NCBI GenBank assembly: GCA_959600835.1
Contig: CAUGNQ010000018.1
Location: forward strand, 1 to 37,064
From: an uncultured Collinsella sp.
Lineage (GTDB): Bacteria > Actinomycetota > Coriobacteriia > Coriobacteriales > Coriobacteriaceae
Length of the DNA: 37,064 nt
Reading direction: 5' to 3'
The notes under the pieces were generated by a model, which saw nothing but the letters and a program-made list of their open reading frames with translations, ran no database searches and was not told the origin of the DNA. How positions within the stretch are numbered: the first letter of the stretch is position 1; each line of letters opens with the position of its first letter. A program made the translations under genes and the position numbers. Positions 22,505 to 30,784 of this stretch are shown one piece after another.

Positions 22505-23509
22505 CTACTCGGCCGTTACAGTGATGTTCTCTCGGTGCGCGCGGATAACATCCCAGCTAAAGTGCTCGACCAGCCGCTCGGCAGAGCGCGGCGTGGTGTC
22601 CGGCGCGATGCCCGTTTGCCCGGCGAGCCAGCCCAGCAGCGCTTCGGGCGTGCCAAAGCGGGCGCGGAGTTCGCCCAGGTCCAGATCGCGATCTCGTTTG
22701 GAAAGGCGGCGGCCGTCCGGTGCCATGAGCAGCGGAATATGTGCGTAGTGCGGCGTGGGCAGTCCCAACAGGTGCTGCAGATAGATCTGGCGCGGCGTGG
22801 ACCCCAGCAGGTCGCATCCGCGCACGACCTCGGTGACGCCCATGGCGGCGTCGTCGACCACCACGGCTAGCTGATAGGCAAACACGCCGTCGCTGCGGCG
22901 GACCAAAAAGTCGCCGCACTCGGTGGCGAGCGCCTCGCATTGGGCCCCGTACGTGCGGTCCACAAATTCGATCACGTCGTCTGCGAGGTCGTCGACGGTG
23001 GGCACGCACAGACGTGTGGCCGGGGCGCGCAGGGCGCTGCGGCGGGCCACCTCCTCGGCCGAAAGACTTCGGCAGACACCACGGTAGATGGGCGTGCCGT
23101 CGCTCGCGTGCGGTGCACTCGCGGCGTGGAGCTCGGCGCGTGTGCAAAAGCAGGGATAGGTGAGGCCGGCGTCTTTCAGCCGGCGCAAGGCGCTCTCGTA
23201 CAGGTCCAGGCGGTCGTGCTGGTAGTAGGGGCCTTCGTCCCACTCCAGCCCTAGCCAGGCCAGGTCGTCAATCAATTGGGCGGCAAATTCCGGGCGCTTG
23301 CAGCGATCGTCCAGGTCCTCAATGCGTAACACGATGCTGCCGTCCTGGCTGCGGGCCGAAAGCCATGCGCACAGGCAGCTGAACACGTTGCCCAAGTGCA
23401 TACGGCCCGAGGGCGACGGGGCGAAGCGCCCCACGACGGGCGCGGGAGCGGCCGGCGTCGTTGGCGCGTCGGCGGCGGGTGTTGCTATGTTGCGTGCGTT
23501 GATGTCCAT
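22505..23509 (-). CDS. gluQ: Glutamyl-queuosine tRNA(Asp) synthetase
   Basis: GluQ-RS (YadB), a truncated glutamyl-tRNA synthetase paralogue that attaches glutamate to queuosine in the anticodon of tRNA(Asp). It has 334 residues, with a Rossmann catalytic domain but no anticodon-binding domain. The HIGH-type motif is FAPSPSGRMHLGN (about 29-41) and the KMSKS-type motif is LSKRDRD. A zinc-type pattern CFC followed by YRGVCR is present. I start at 23509 (MDINARN). An Ala/Pro-rich extension of about 25 residues precedes the catalytic core. Its presence implies that the organism has queuosine-modified tRNA. Confidence 0.9.
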   Translation of the reverse strand: MDINARNIATPAADAPTTPAAPAPVVGRFAPSPSGRMHLGNVFSCLCAWLSARSQDGSIVLRIEDLDDRCKRPEFAAQLIDDLAWLGLEWDEGPYYQHDRLDLYESALRRLKDAGLTYPCFCTRAELHAASAPHASDGTPIYRGVCRSLSAEEVARRSALRAPATRLCVPTVDDLADDVIEFVDRTYGAQCEALATECGDFLVRRSDGVFAYQLAVVVDDAAMGVTEVVRGCDLLGSTPRQIYLQHLLGLPTPHYAHIPLLMAPDGRRLSKRDRDLDLGELRARFGTPEALLGWLAGQTGIAPDTTPRSAERLVEHFSWDVIRAHRENITVTAE

Positions 23510-23646
23510 GCGGACGAGTATAGCGCGGGGCGCGGTGGGGGAGACGCTGCCGTGGCCTGCAAGTTGCTGAGGCCGCGCGTTGCGCGTGCCGGACCACCGG
23601 CTCGGCACCTTAATCGTCGTCAATCAATTTAGCCCTCAAACGACAG

Positions 23647-23680
23647 AAACCCCGGCAGCTCTTCGCAACTGCCGGGGTTT
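23647..23680. terminator. Perfect 12-bp terminator-like hairpin
   Basis: AAACCCCGGCAG (23647-23658) pairs with 23669-23680 around a 10-nt loop. Only three T residues follow on either strand, so it may be weak or serve another function. It lies 5' of both flanking genes, which is unusual for a terminator. Confidence 0.45.
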
Positions 23681-23872
23681 CCGCGGAAAAGGGGGACATG
23701 ATCCTCGAGCGGACGGCAAAGGGGCAAACCGTTTTCGCTCAACTGCTTTATGCCCCTCAACTGGCGGCTCAATCAGCGCATGCCGCGCCCACACAAAGCC
23801 GCTACACCTGTGACGGAGCTGTGAAGTGGTGTCTGCTGCTGGCGCGGGCCATGGCAAGGAGTGTCCCAGACT

Positions 23873-23905
23873 GCCGGCAGATAAGGAACGTCCCCAAGTG
23901 CCGGC
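23873..23905 (-). repeat. GGGGAC-loop hairpin element, divergent copy
   Basis: On the - strand GCCGGCA pairs with TGCCGGC, enclosing a loop with GGGGACGTTCCTTAT. The loop is longer (19 nt) than in the other copies, but its core differs from their GGGGACGTTCTTA by one inserted base. It lies about 110 nt before the DUF2207 gene. Confidence 0.55.
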
Positions 23906-24017
23906 CGTGGACGTGACTTTCGTCCCGTTTGATACTCCGCTGGCCTAGATGTTCGTCACATGAGCCCGCAAACGTGGGACAATGACGCTACTGGTACCAC
24001 AGACAAAGGATGTGCCT

Positions 24018-25964
24018 ATGAACGCCCCCGTTGCCCAGCCCTGTCGGCAGCGCCGCCTGTTTGCGCGATTCGCTTCCGTCTGCGCACTCGTCGCGCTTGC
24101 GTTGTTGCTGCTGCCTGCCGCCGCGCACGCCGACGGCTACTCCATGAGCCAAACCTACATCGGCGCCACGGTTGAGGCCGATGGCTCGCTGACCGTTGTC
24201 GAGGGACGCCAGTTCGATTTCGACGACGACATCAACGGCGTGTATTGGGATATCAATACAGGCTCTAACCAGCAAGGCGGCTCGGTGGTCGTCAATGTGC
24301 TAAGCGTCGAGGAAGACGACACTGCGTTTAACAAGGTCGACAGCGCAAACAAAGGCGACGACGGCGTTTACACGGTGGAACAGTCCGACGACGGCGTAAA
24401 GATTAAGGTGTTCAGCCCTCACGAGAGCGGCGACAGCGCAATCTACTACGTGAGTTATTCCATGACCGGTGCGGTTATGAACTGGGCCGATACCGCCGAG
24501 CTCTACTGGAAATTTGTGGGTGACGGCTGGTCTGCGGACTCCGATGACGTCGAGATGGAAGTCTACTTTGCAAATGCCGCTGCCGGGACGGCCGCCGTCA
24601 AGGGCGATAACTTCCGCGCATGGGGCCACGGCCCGCTGACGGGCGACGTGTCACTCGATGCGGACGAGCCCATGGTCACCTATACCATTCCCTGCGTGCA
24701 TGAGGGAGAATTCGCCGAGGCACGCATCGCCTTCCCCAACGACTGGGTGCCGCAGCTCGCCGCCTCGAGCGAAGAGCGCATGTCGACGATTCTGAGCGAA
24801 GAGAAGGAATGGGCCGACGAGGCCAACGCTCGCCGTGAGCACGCGCGTGCGGTTGCCGGCGCGATTGCCGTGGTGTGTGTTGTCGTGGCGGTTGCCTATA
24901 CCGGTGTGATCGTGATGCTTAAGCTGCGCAGGCCCAAGCCCAAGCCACTCTTCCAGGACGAGTACTTCCGCGATGTGCCCTCGGCCGACCATCCCGCGGT
25001 GCTTGCAGCTCTCATGAGCTGGAACGACGTGCCCGATCAGGCATATATCGCCACACTTATGAAGCTCACCGACGACCGCGTGATCAAGCTGGAAGAAGCG
25101 ACCGAGACCAAGAAGAAGGGTCTGCTCCGTCGCGAAAAAGAGGAGCAGACGTATCGCATCACAGTGACCGACGAGGCCTGGAAGGCTGCCAAGAAGGACG
25201 GCATCGATCGCGATGTGCTCAAGGTCTTCTTCGCCGGCGTTAAGCCCGATAAGGACGGAGTCCGTTCGCGCACGTTTAGCGAGCTGGAGGAGTACGCTAG
25301 CGAGCGCACCACATCTGTTGGCGACAAGCTCGAGGACTATCAGAGCGCAGTTAAGGGCAAGCTGGAGGCGCGCGAGCTTATTGCATCGGACGGCACCATC
25401 GCCCTGGTTGCCGGCTTGGTTATCGGTATCATCATCGTCTTTGGCATTCTGGGCTCTCTGATCTATACCGACTTTGCGGACGCCAACGTCGGTGCCGCTA
25501 TGATCTCGATCCCCGTCACGATCGTGGGCTTTGTCCTGAGCTGCACCTTCCGCCGCTACACGCCGGAGGGCGCCGAGGTGGCGGCTCGCTGCAAGGCGCT
25601 CAAGCATTGGCTTGAGGACTTTACGCGCCTGAAGGAGGCCATTCCCAGCGACCTGATCTTGTGGAACAAACTGCTGGTGATGGGCGTTGCCCTGGGCGTT
25701 TCGAAAGAAGTGCTGCGACAGCTGGCCGAGGCCGTGCCTGCGGACCTGCGCAACAGCGACGATTTCTACGACAACTACCCCTGCTACTGGTGGTATTACC
25801 ATCACTACGGCAACGAGTCCCCGCTCGATTCGTTCAACGATGTGTACCACGAGACCATCCGCGAGCTGGCTTCGAGTTCCGATAGCTCGAGCGGCGGCAG
25901 CGGCGGCGGCTTTTCCGGTGGCGGCGGTGGCGGCGTCGGCGGAGGCGGCGGCGGAACGTTCTAG
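24018..25964 (+). CDS. DUF2207 membrane protein (YciQ-like)
   Basis: A 648-residue predicted exported-domain membrane protein. A signal peptide ends near residue 37 (LLLLPAAAHA-DG). An extracytoplasmic beta-rich DUF2207 domain follows (about 40-270), with GVYWDINTGS and WYLKY-type patterns such as AELYWKFVGDGW. A membrane helix lies near 277-300 and a large cytoplasmic part follows. A pair of helices lies near 460-510, then FTRLKEAIPSDLILWNKLLVMGVALG. The tail is Ser- and Gly-rich, with GGGGGGVGGGGGGTF at the end, typical of the family. The role is unknown. ATG 24018 is preferred over 23982 because a signal peptide follows it and AAAGGA precedes it. Confidence 0.85.
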   Translation: MNAPVAQPCRQRRLFARFASVCALVALALLLLPAAAHADGYSMSQTYIGATVEADGSLTVVEGRQFDFDDDINGVYWDINTGSNQQGGSVVVNVLSVEEDDTAFNKVDSANKGDDGVYTVEQSDDGVKIKVFSPHESGDSAIYYVSYSMTGAVMNWADTAELYWKFVGDGWSADSDDVEMEVYFANAAAGTAAVKGDNFRAWGHGPLTGDVSLDADEPMVTYTIPCVHEGEFAEARIAFPNDWVPQLAASSEERMSTILSEEKEWADEANARREHARAVAGAIAVVCVVVAVAYTGVIVMLKLRRPKPKPLFQDEYFRDVPSADHPAVLAALMSWNDVPDQAYIATLMKLTDDRVIKLEEATETKKKGLLRREKEEQTYRITVTDEAWKAAKKDGIDRDVLKVFFAGVKPDKDGVRSRTFSELEEYASERTTSVGDKLEDYQSAVKGKLEARELIASDGTIALVAGLVIGIIIVFGILGSLIYTDFADANVGAAMISIPVTIVGFVLSCTFRRYTPEGAEVAARCKALKHWLEDFTRLKEAIPSDLILWNKLLVMGVALGVSKEVLRQLAEAVPADLRNSDDFYDNYPCYWWYYHHYGNESPLDSFNDVYHETIRELASSSDSSSGGSGGGFSGGGGGGVGGGGGGTF

Positions 25965-26092
25965 CGAGCGCTTGCTTTGGGGTGGATCTTTCTGGGCGGT
26001 TGCCAGGGAAGATTCATCCCATTTTTGTGCATCGAAACGGGTCAAACTTTCCGCTGAGGACCTTCGCACAAGGGGCAGTGGACAAAAAATAC

Positions 26093-26292
26093 CAAATATG
26101 AGTACTGTTGCTGCGTTGGTCACATATGTTTGCACATAATAATGGGCTCCTAATGAGAGTACTCCTCGTTAGGAGCCCATTTTATTGAACATTTGGGGAG
26201 TTACGTCAGCTCGTGCAGCTGGTCGTCATGCCTATAAGCATCAAAAATGCCCCGAATCGCTGCTACTAAAAAGGTAACAGTACTCATATTTG
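26093..26292. repeat. Nested inverted-repeat cassette between convergent genes
   Basis: A 17-bp arm (26093-26109, CAAATATGAGTACTGTT) is repeated inverted at 26276-26292. Similarity continues outwards for about 12 nt with small gaps. A perfect 13-bp terminator hairpin lies inside. The whole 200-nt unit is AT-richer than its surroundings, has no gene, and separates the DUF2207 and GNAT genes. Confidence 0.7.
26141..26187. terminator. Bidirectional terminator, perfect 13-bp stem
   Basis: AATGGGCTCCTAA (26141-26153) pairs with 26169-26181. TTTATTG follows on the + strand and an A/T-rich run on the other. The loop contains the palindrome GAGTACTC. It lies between two convergent genes. Confidence 0.8.
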
Positions 26293-26331
26293 ATGTATTT
26301 TGACCACGGCTATCTACAAACCCCCTAGGCC

Positions 26332-26358
26332 ACTCATTGGGGACAGACTTAAATGACT
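26332..26358 (+). repeat. GGGGAC-loop hairpin element, copy 3
   Basis: ACTCATT (26332-26338) pairs with AATGACT (26352-26358) with one mismatch around the 13-nt loop GGGGACAGACTTA. It lies 14 nt before copy 4, in the same orientation, as a tandem pair. Confidence 0.7.
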
Positions 26359-26372
26359 AGTTGTTGGGGATC

Positions 26373-26399
26373 AGTCATTGGGGACGTTCTTAAATGACT
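26373..26399 (+). repeat. GGGGAC-loop hairpin element, copy 4
   Basis: AGTCATT (26373-26379) pairs perfectly with AATGACT (26393-26399) around GGGGACGTTCTTA. The loop is identical to that at 8443-8455. The stem differs from that copy by one changed base pair (G-C to A-T), both partners changed. It ends 18 nt before the GNAT gene end. Confidence 0.78.
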
Positions 26400-26416
26400 A
26401 GGTGTGGCTGCTTGGG

Positions 26417-27058
26417 CTAGGCTGTTAGGTCGAGTTCGTAGAGAAAGCTTTCGCGCGGCATGTCGTGACGACGCTCTTCGCGGTTGGCGCGGTGCGTGGC
26501 CGTGCGCTTAAAGCCGTGCAACTCGTAGAACTTCCACGAGCAGTTGGAGTCGGTGTACAGGTGCGCCCTTGTCGCCCCGCGCGAGGACAGGTACGAGACC
26601 GCGGCATCGAGCAACACTGAGCCTACACCCAGGCCGTGGACATCGGGATCGACGGCGAGCAGCGTGACTTCGTTGTCGTGCGGCAACGGGCTGCTCTCGA
26701 GCAGGCGGTTGTTGGTTCGGATGGTTGCGCGCACAAACGAGAGATACTCGGCGCAGACATCGGGCTCCAGCTCGCGCATCTGCGAAAGCAGCGCGCGTTC
26801 GGTATCCATCCAGTGTTCCTTAACGGTGGCGCCGGAACTCTGTCCCGCGCGCGCGAGCGCAATGCCACGCGCCTGACCGTCGATTACGGCAACCTGCGAA
26901 AACGTCGATGACGAAAGGCAATGGGCGAGGTCGCACGCGGCCTCGAGGCGGTTGTACTCATCGTTATCCGAATTGTTATGCCAAAGCTGCTGCAGAATCA
27001 GCGCGATGGCGTCGAAGTCTTCGGTATCAAACGGTCGGTAGAGAACCCGCGAGACCAT
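26417..27058 (-). CDS. GNAT-family N-acetyltransferase
   Basis: A 213-residue acetyltransferase using acetyl-CoA. The acceptor is unknown. The core GNAT motif is EVTLLAVDPDVHGLGVGSVLLDAA in two parts (LLAVDPDVHGLGVGS is motif A, with the pyrophosphate-binding Gly pattern), followed by ATRAHLYTDSNCSWKFYELHGFKRT (motif B). The N-terminal part has YRPFDTEDFDAIALILQQLW. The C-terminus ends FLYELDLTA. AAAGAGG precedes the ATG. It stands alone, between the convergent repeat cassette and the divergent purH. Confidence 0.88.
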   Translation of the reverse strand: MVSRVLYRPFDTEDFDAIALILQQLWHNNSDNDEYNRLEAACDLAHCLSSSTFSQVAVIDGQARGIALARAGQSSGATVKEHWMDTERALLSQMRELEPDVCAEYLSFVRATIRTNNRLLESSPLPHDNEVTLLAVDPDVHGLGVGSVLLDAAVSYLSSRGATRAHLYTDSNCSWKFYELHGFKRTATHRANREERRHDMPRESFLYELDLTA

Positions 27059-27335
27059 GGTGCCTCTTTCTTTTGCGGATGCATATCGAGCACAGTTCTA
27101 CCACGCTATTGGCATCTAATTATGGTGCCCCTGTGTTCCATGAACTCACCGTGCCCGGTGCCGTGCCCATCCCCTCCGCTCGCAAACTTTTTCTGCACAT
27201 GCGCTCGTTGCGGGGTGCATCGATGCGCTCGATGCGCTACATTGAATCAGTATTTTCAATGCCGCTGCGCGAGCGCTGCAGATCGACGTATCACCGACTC
27301 ACAGAGCACGGCGGCGTACCAGACAGGAGGACTGC

Positions 27336-28943
27336 ATGGGATCTGATGTGAAGATCGCACGCGCGTTGATCTCGGTTACCGATAAGACGGGCGTCGTCGA
27401 TTTCGCACGGACGCTGGTCGATGACTTTGGCGTCGAGATCATCTCTACGGGCGGCACGGCTCGTGCCATCGAGGACGCGGGCGTTCCCGTAACCCCCATC
27501 GAGGAGTTCACGGGCTATCCCGAGATGATGGACGGCCGCGTTAAGACCCTGCACCCCAAGGTTCACGGCGCGCTGCTGGCCCGCCGCGATTCCGAGCAGC
27601 ACATGCAGGAGGCCGCCCAGCACGGCATTAAGCTGATCGACCTGGTCGTCGTCAACCTGTACGAGTTCGAGAAGACCGTCGCCAACCCCGAGGTCACCTT
27701 TGCGGACGCCATCGAGCACATCGACATTGGCGGTCCCTCCATGCTGCGCTCCGCCGCTAAGAACGCTGCGAGCGTTACCGTCATCTCTGACCCGGCCGAC
27801 TACGACGCTGTCCTTGCCGAGATGCGCGAGACCGGCGGCTGCACCACGCTTGCCACCCGTCGTCGCCTGCAGGTGAAGGTCTACCAGACTACCGCCGCCT
27901 ACGATACGGCTATCTCCCGTTGGCTTGCCGCCCAGGCAAGCGACGTGGCGGACACCTCTGCCAAGCTCGAGATTTCGCTGGAAAAGGTCGACGACCTGCG
28001 CTATGGCGAGAACCCACAGCAGAAGGCCACGGTCTATCGTTTTGCCGAGGGCTGCGAGAACACCGCGAGCTCGCAGTTCCCGCTCGTGGGCTCCGAGCAG
28101 ATCCAGGGCAAGCCGCTCAGCTACAACAACTATCTGGATGCCGACGCCGCTTGGAACCTGGTCCGCGAGTTCGACGAGCCGGCCTGCGTGATCCTCAAGC
28201 ATCAGAACCCCTGCGGTTCCGCCGTTGCCGAGGACATCGCGGCCGCCTACGACCGCGCTTTCGCCTGCGATCCCAAGAGCGCCTTCGGCGGCATCATCGC
28301 CTGCAACCGCGAGGTTCCCTTTGAGCTGGTTGAGCACTTCGCCGACCAGAACAAGCAGTTCGTCGAGGTCATCATCGCCCCGAGCTACACCGATGGGGCG
28401 CTCGAGCGCATGGCCAAGCGCCCCAACCTGCGCGTGCTGGCTACCGGCGGCGTGGACCACGGTGCCCAGGTGGAGCTGCGCTCCATCGACGGCGGCATGC
28501 TGGTGCAGGAGGTCGACCACGTGACCGAGGATCCCGCGACCTTTACGTTCCCCACCGACCGCAAGCCCACCGACGCTGAGATGGCCGAGCTCGAGTTTGC
28601 CTGGAAGGTCTGCAAGGGCGTTAAGTCCAACGCCATCCTGGTCTCCAAGGGCAAGGCCGGCATTGGCATGGGCCCGGGTCAGCCCAACCGCGTTGACTCC
28701 GCACTGCTCGCCTGCGAACGCGCCGAGGACTTTTGCGAGCGCGAAGGCGTGGAGAAGGGCGGCTTTGCCTGCGCAAGTGACGCGTTCTTCCCGTTCCGCG
28801 ACAACGTCGACGTGCTTGCCGCACACGGCGTGACCTGCATCATCCAGCCCGGCGGCTCCAAGCGCGATGACGAGAGCATCCAGGCCTGCAACGAGCACAA
28901 TATTGCGATGGTTTTCACGGGTGCCCGCCACTTCCGCCATTAA
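27336..28943 (+). CDS. purH: Bifunctional AICAR transformylase / IMP cyclohydrolase
   Basis: Performs the last two steps of de novo IMP synthesis, formylating AICAR with 10-formyl-tetrahydrofolate and closing the ring. The 535 residues hold an MGS-like cyclohydrolase domain (1 to about 200, with ISTGGTARAIEDAGV, DGRVKTLHPKVHGALL and DIGGPSMLRSAAKN) and a transformylase domain (about 200-535, with LRYGENPQQKA, LSYNNYLDADAAW, ILKHQNPCGSA and DAFFPFRDNVD). AGGAGGA precedes the ATG. The leader (27059-27335) shows no clear promoter. AICAR from the HisH/HisF reaction enters the pathway here. Confidence 0.97.
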   Translation: MGSDVKIARALISVTDKTGVVDFARTLVDDFGVEIISTGGTARAIEDAGVPVTPIEEFTGYPEMMDGRVKTLHPKVHGALLARRDSEQHMQEAAQHGIKLIDLVVVNLYEFEKTVANPEVTFADAIEHIDIGGPSMLRSAAKNAASVTVISDPADYDAVLAEMRETGGCTTLATRRRLQVKVYQTTAAYDTAISRWLAAQASDVADTSAKLEISLEKVDDLRYGENPQQKATVYRFAEGCENTASSQFPLVGSEQIQGKPLSYNNYLDADAAWNLVREFDEPACVILKHQNPCGSAVAEDIAAAYDRAFACDPKSAFGGIIACNREVPFELVEHFADQNKQFVEVIIAPSYTDGALERMAKRPNLRVLATGGVDHGAQVELRSIDGGMLVQEVDHVTEDPATFTFPTDRKPTDAEMAELEFAWKVCKGVKSNAILVSKGKAGIGMGPGQPNRVDSALLACERAEDFCEREGVEKGGFACASDAFFPFRDNVDVLAAHGVTCIIQPGGSKRDDESIQACNEHNIAMVFTGARHFRH

Positions 28944-28964
28944 GTAGGGAGGTGGCGCTGCGGC

Positions 28965-29057
28965 TTGCCCAACCACCGCACCTTGCCGCTCATTCGTCGC
29001 TCGCGTACCCAAGTACGCGTCGCTCCTCTTTCACGGCAATCTGCGGCACCTGGGCAA
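28965..29057. repeat. Large imperfect inverted repeat after purH
   Basis: Paired blocks are symmetric about 29011: TTGCCCA/TGGGCAA, CCGCA/TGCGG, TTGCCG/CGGCAA and CGCGTAC/GTACGCG, with a CCAA tip. It starts about 20 nt after the purH stop. It is GC-rich and codes for nothing I can support. Confidence 0.55.
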
Positions 29058-29141
29058 CCCTCGCCGACCTGTTAGGTTGACTGGGGAGGATGGGATGTTA
29101 TCTCGTCCCTTGGACCGCCTCGCTTCTAAAATAATCTCTGC

Positions 29142-29177
29142 AAAAGACGGTCGCTCCGTTTGGAGGGCCGTCTTTTT
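29142..29177 (+). terminator. Rho-independent terminator downstream of purH
   Basis: AAAAGACGG (29142-29150) pairs with CCGTCTTTT (29168-29176), and inner CTCC pairs with GGAG. A TTTTT run closes the stem. It ends about 17 nt before the next start codon. Confidence 0.75.
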
Positions 29178-29193
29178 GGTATAAGAGGACGGA

Positions 29194-29925
29194 ATGACTA
29201 ACACGAAAGGTACAACCATGCCCCAGATTGATGATGCCGAGTTGTTTGGCAATGCCGAGGATCAGCGTGCGTACGAGGACTTTTGCGCCAATCAGGAGGC
29301 GGTCGAGAAGTTCACGCTCGACAAGCCCGCGCTTATCTGCCGCTGGCGCATGTCCAACAAAAAGGTGCCCATGCTCAACCGTCACATCCGCGCGCTGTCC
29401 GAGCGTCTGGTGCAGGGCGAACCGCTTACCCATAACATGCTCAGCTGGGCTAAGCAGCACGTTGAGTGGTCGCTTGCCGAGGGCGATTACACCGCGCACG
29501 ACGGCGTGCTCATGCTGGTGATTGACGTCAACGGCAACGCTGCCATGACGGTGGGGGAGTACGAGCCGCTGGCCGATACGTCGGCCAAGGCGCTGCGTGT
29601 CCGCTCCGCCGAGGCCCGCTCCGAGGCCGACGAGACCGGCGTGGCGCCCGAGCTGCTCGCCGCCGTCAACAACGGCGAGCTTGCCTTTGTGGCGCCGGCG
29701 GACGAGTGCCTGTGCGGCACGGCGACGCTCATCGAGCAGCTGGCCCAGACCAAGGGCATCTCGGTCACGCGCGTAGATATTCCCGCGCAGCTTAAGGGCG
29801 CGCTGTTCCTGGTGAGCGACGAGCACGGCGTGGTCCCCGCCGACGATACCGATGCCGCAGAGGCGGACGCTGCTATGGTCGCCTTCTTCGCCGACGGCTA
29901 CGAAAAGCTCCGTGCCCGCCGCTAA
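29194..29925 (+). CDS. Protein of unknown function, about 240 aa
   Basis: A 243-residue acidic soluble protein I do not recognise. No signal peptide or membrane helix is visible. Mixed helical and strand parts include LICRWRMSNKKVPMLNRHIR, MLSWAKQHVEWSLAEGDY, GVLMLVIDVNGNAAMTVG and ALFLVSDEHGVVPADD. Two starts are possible. ATG 29194 has GAGGA close before it. ATG 29218 has GAAAGG at 8 nt and gives 235 residues. It follows directly on a terminator, so it probably has a promoter within the hairpin region or relies on read-through. A weak hairpin follows at 29941. Confidence 0.7.
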   Translation: MTNTKGTTMPQIDDAELFGNAEDQRAYEDFCANQEAVEKFTLDKPALICRWRMSNKKVPMLNRHIRALSERLVQGEPLTHNMLSWAKQHVEWSLAEGDYTAHDGVLMLVIDVNGNAAMTVGEYEPLADTSAKALRVRSAEARSEADETGVAPELLAAVNNGELAFVAPADECLCGTATLIEQLAQTKGISVTRVDIPAQLKGALFLVSDEHGVVPADDTDAAEADAAMVAFFADGYEKLRARR

Positions 29926-29940
29926 ATGATTTTTCTGGGA

Positions 29941-29968
29941 CGGGGATTAAAGAACATTTTGGTCCCCG
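29941..29968. repeat. Hairpin with GGGGAC motif, possible distant relative
   Basis: CGGGGA (29941-29946) pairs with TCCCCG (29963-29968). On the - strand the segment reads GGGGACCAAAATGTTCTT, sharing GGGGAC and GTTCTT with the dispersed family, but in another arrangement. Function unknown. Confidence 0.35.
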
Positions 29969-30103
29969 CCACCGCTGCGAGTGCGAGGCGGACAAAACGC
30001 CCTCGCTCGCGAACAGTTCTGTCACCTTGGCACCGCGCGCGGTGCACACCTGCAGTTTCGCAGCCATAATGGTGGCAAGACAACCAAGAGGGGAGCGGAA
30101 TCC

Positions 30104-30775
30104 ATGGCGCTAATCTATATCGTTGAGGACGACGAGCCCATTCGTCGCGAGCTTGCCGATATCCTTGCCCGTGCCGGTTTTGAGGTTGAGGCCTGCGAAT
30201 CGTTCGAGCACGTCTCGCGTGACATCCTGGCCGCTGCACCCGACTTGGTACTGCTCGACCTGACGCTTCCCGTCAAAGACGGCCAGCACATCTGCCATGA
30301 GGTCCGTCGCGAATCCGAGGTCCCCATCATCGTTCTCACGTCGCGCACGACCGAGATCGATGAGGTCATGGCCATGACGCTCGGCGCGGACGACTTTGTG
30401 CCCAAGCCCTATAGCGCCCGTGTGCTCGTGGCGCGCATCAATGCCCTGCTGCGTCGCACCGCGGCGGCGGGCGAGCGCAGCACGCTCGTCCACAAGGGGT
30501 TGGAGCTCGACCTTGCTCGCTCCGTGGTCACCAACACGGCAACCGGCACCAGCACCGAGCTCACCAAAAACGAGCTGCGTATCCTCTCGCTGCTCTTGGG
30601 TCGCGCGGGCAAGATCGTCTCGCGCTCGGCCATCATGCAGGACCTGTGGGACTCCGATGCCTTCGTGGACGACAATACGCTCACTGTCAACATCAACCGT
30701 CTGCGCACCACGCTCGAAAAAATCGGCGTCAAGGGGTATCTGACCACGCATCGCGGTCAGGGTTACTCGGTCTAG
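30104..30775 (+). CDS. OmpR-type response regulator, BceR-like
   Basis: A 223-residue response regulator. The receiver has VEDDEPIRRELADIL, phospho-acceptor Asp52 in LVLLDLTLPVKDG, and the DDFVPKPY lysine. The C-terminal winged helix ends TTHRGQGYSV and includes LTKNELRILSLLLG and VDDNTLTVNINRLR, characteristic of the BceR/VraR-like group that controls peptide-antibiotic responses. AGAGGGGAG precedes ATG 30104. It is followed directly by its kinase gene. Confidence 0.9.
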   Translation: MALIYIVEDDEPIRRELADILARAGFEVEACESFEHVSRDILAAAPDLVLLDLTLPVKDGQHICHEVRRESEVPIIVLTSRTTEIDEVMAMTLGADDFVPKPYSARVLVARINALLRRTAAAGERSTLVHKGLELDLARSVVTNTATGTSTELTKNELRILSLLLGRAGKIVSRSAIMQDLWDSDAFVDDNTLTVNINRLRTTLEKIGVKGYLTTHRGQGYSV

Positions 30776-30784
30776 GTGCCGGTT

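Larger units (their letters stand above)
23510..24017. other. Intergenic region between gluQ and the DUF2207 gene
   Basis: About 500 nt without a supportable gene. A 72-codon frame at 23698-23916 has no clear ribosome site and low-complexity composition. The region carries a strong hairpin at 23647-23680 and a GGGGAC-type element at 23873-23905, both listed separately. AAAGGA close to 24005 is the ribosome site of the next gene. Confidence 0.6.

Noticed and set aside
23698..23916. 72-codon + strand frame between gluQ and DUF2207
   Set aside because: No convincing ribosome site, and it overlaps the GGGGAC-type hairpin.
24651..26135. 494-codon - strand frame opposite the DUF2207 gene
   Set aside because: Shadow of a real gene. 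It also crosses the terminator cassette.
27291..29012. 573-codon - strand frame opposite purH
   Set aside because: Antisense to an unmistakable purH; no motifs.
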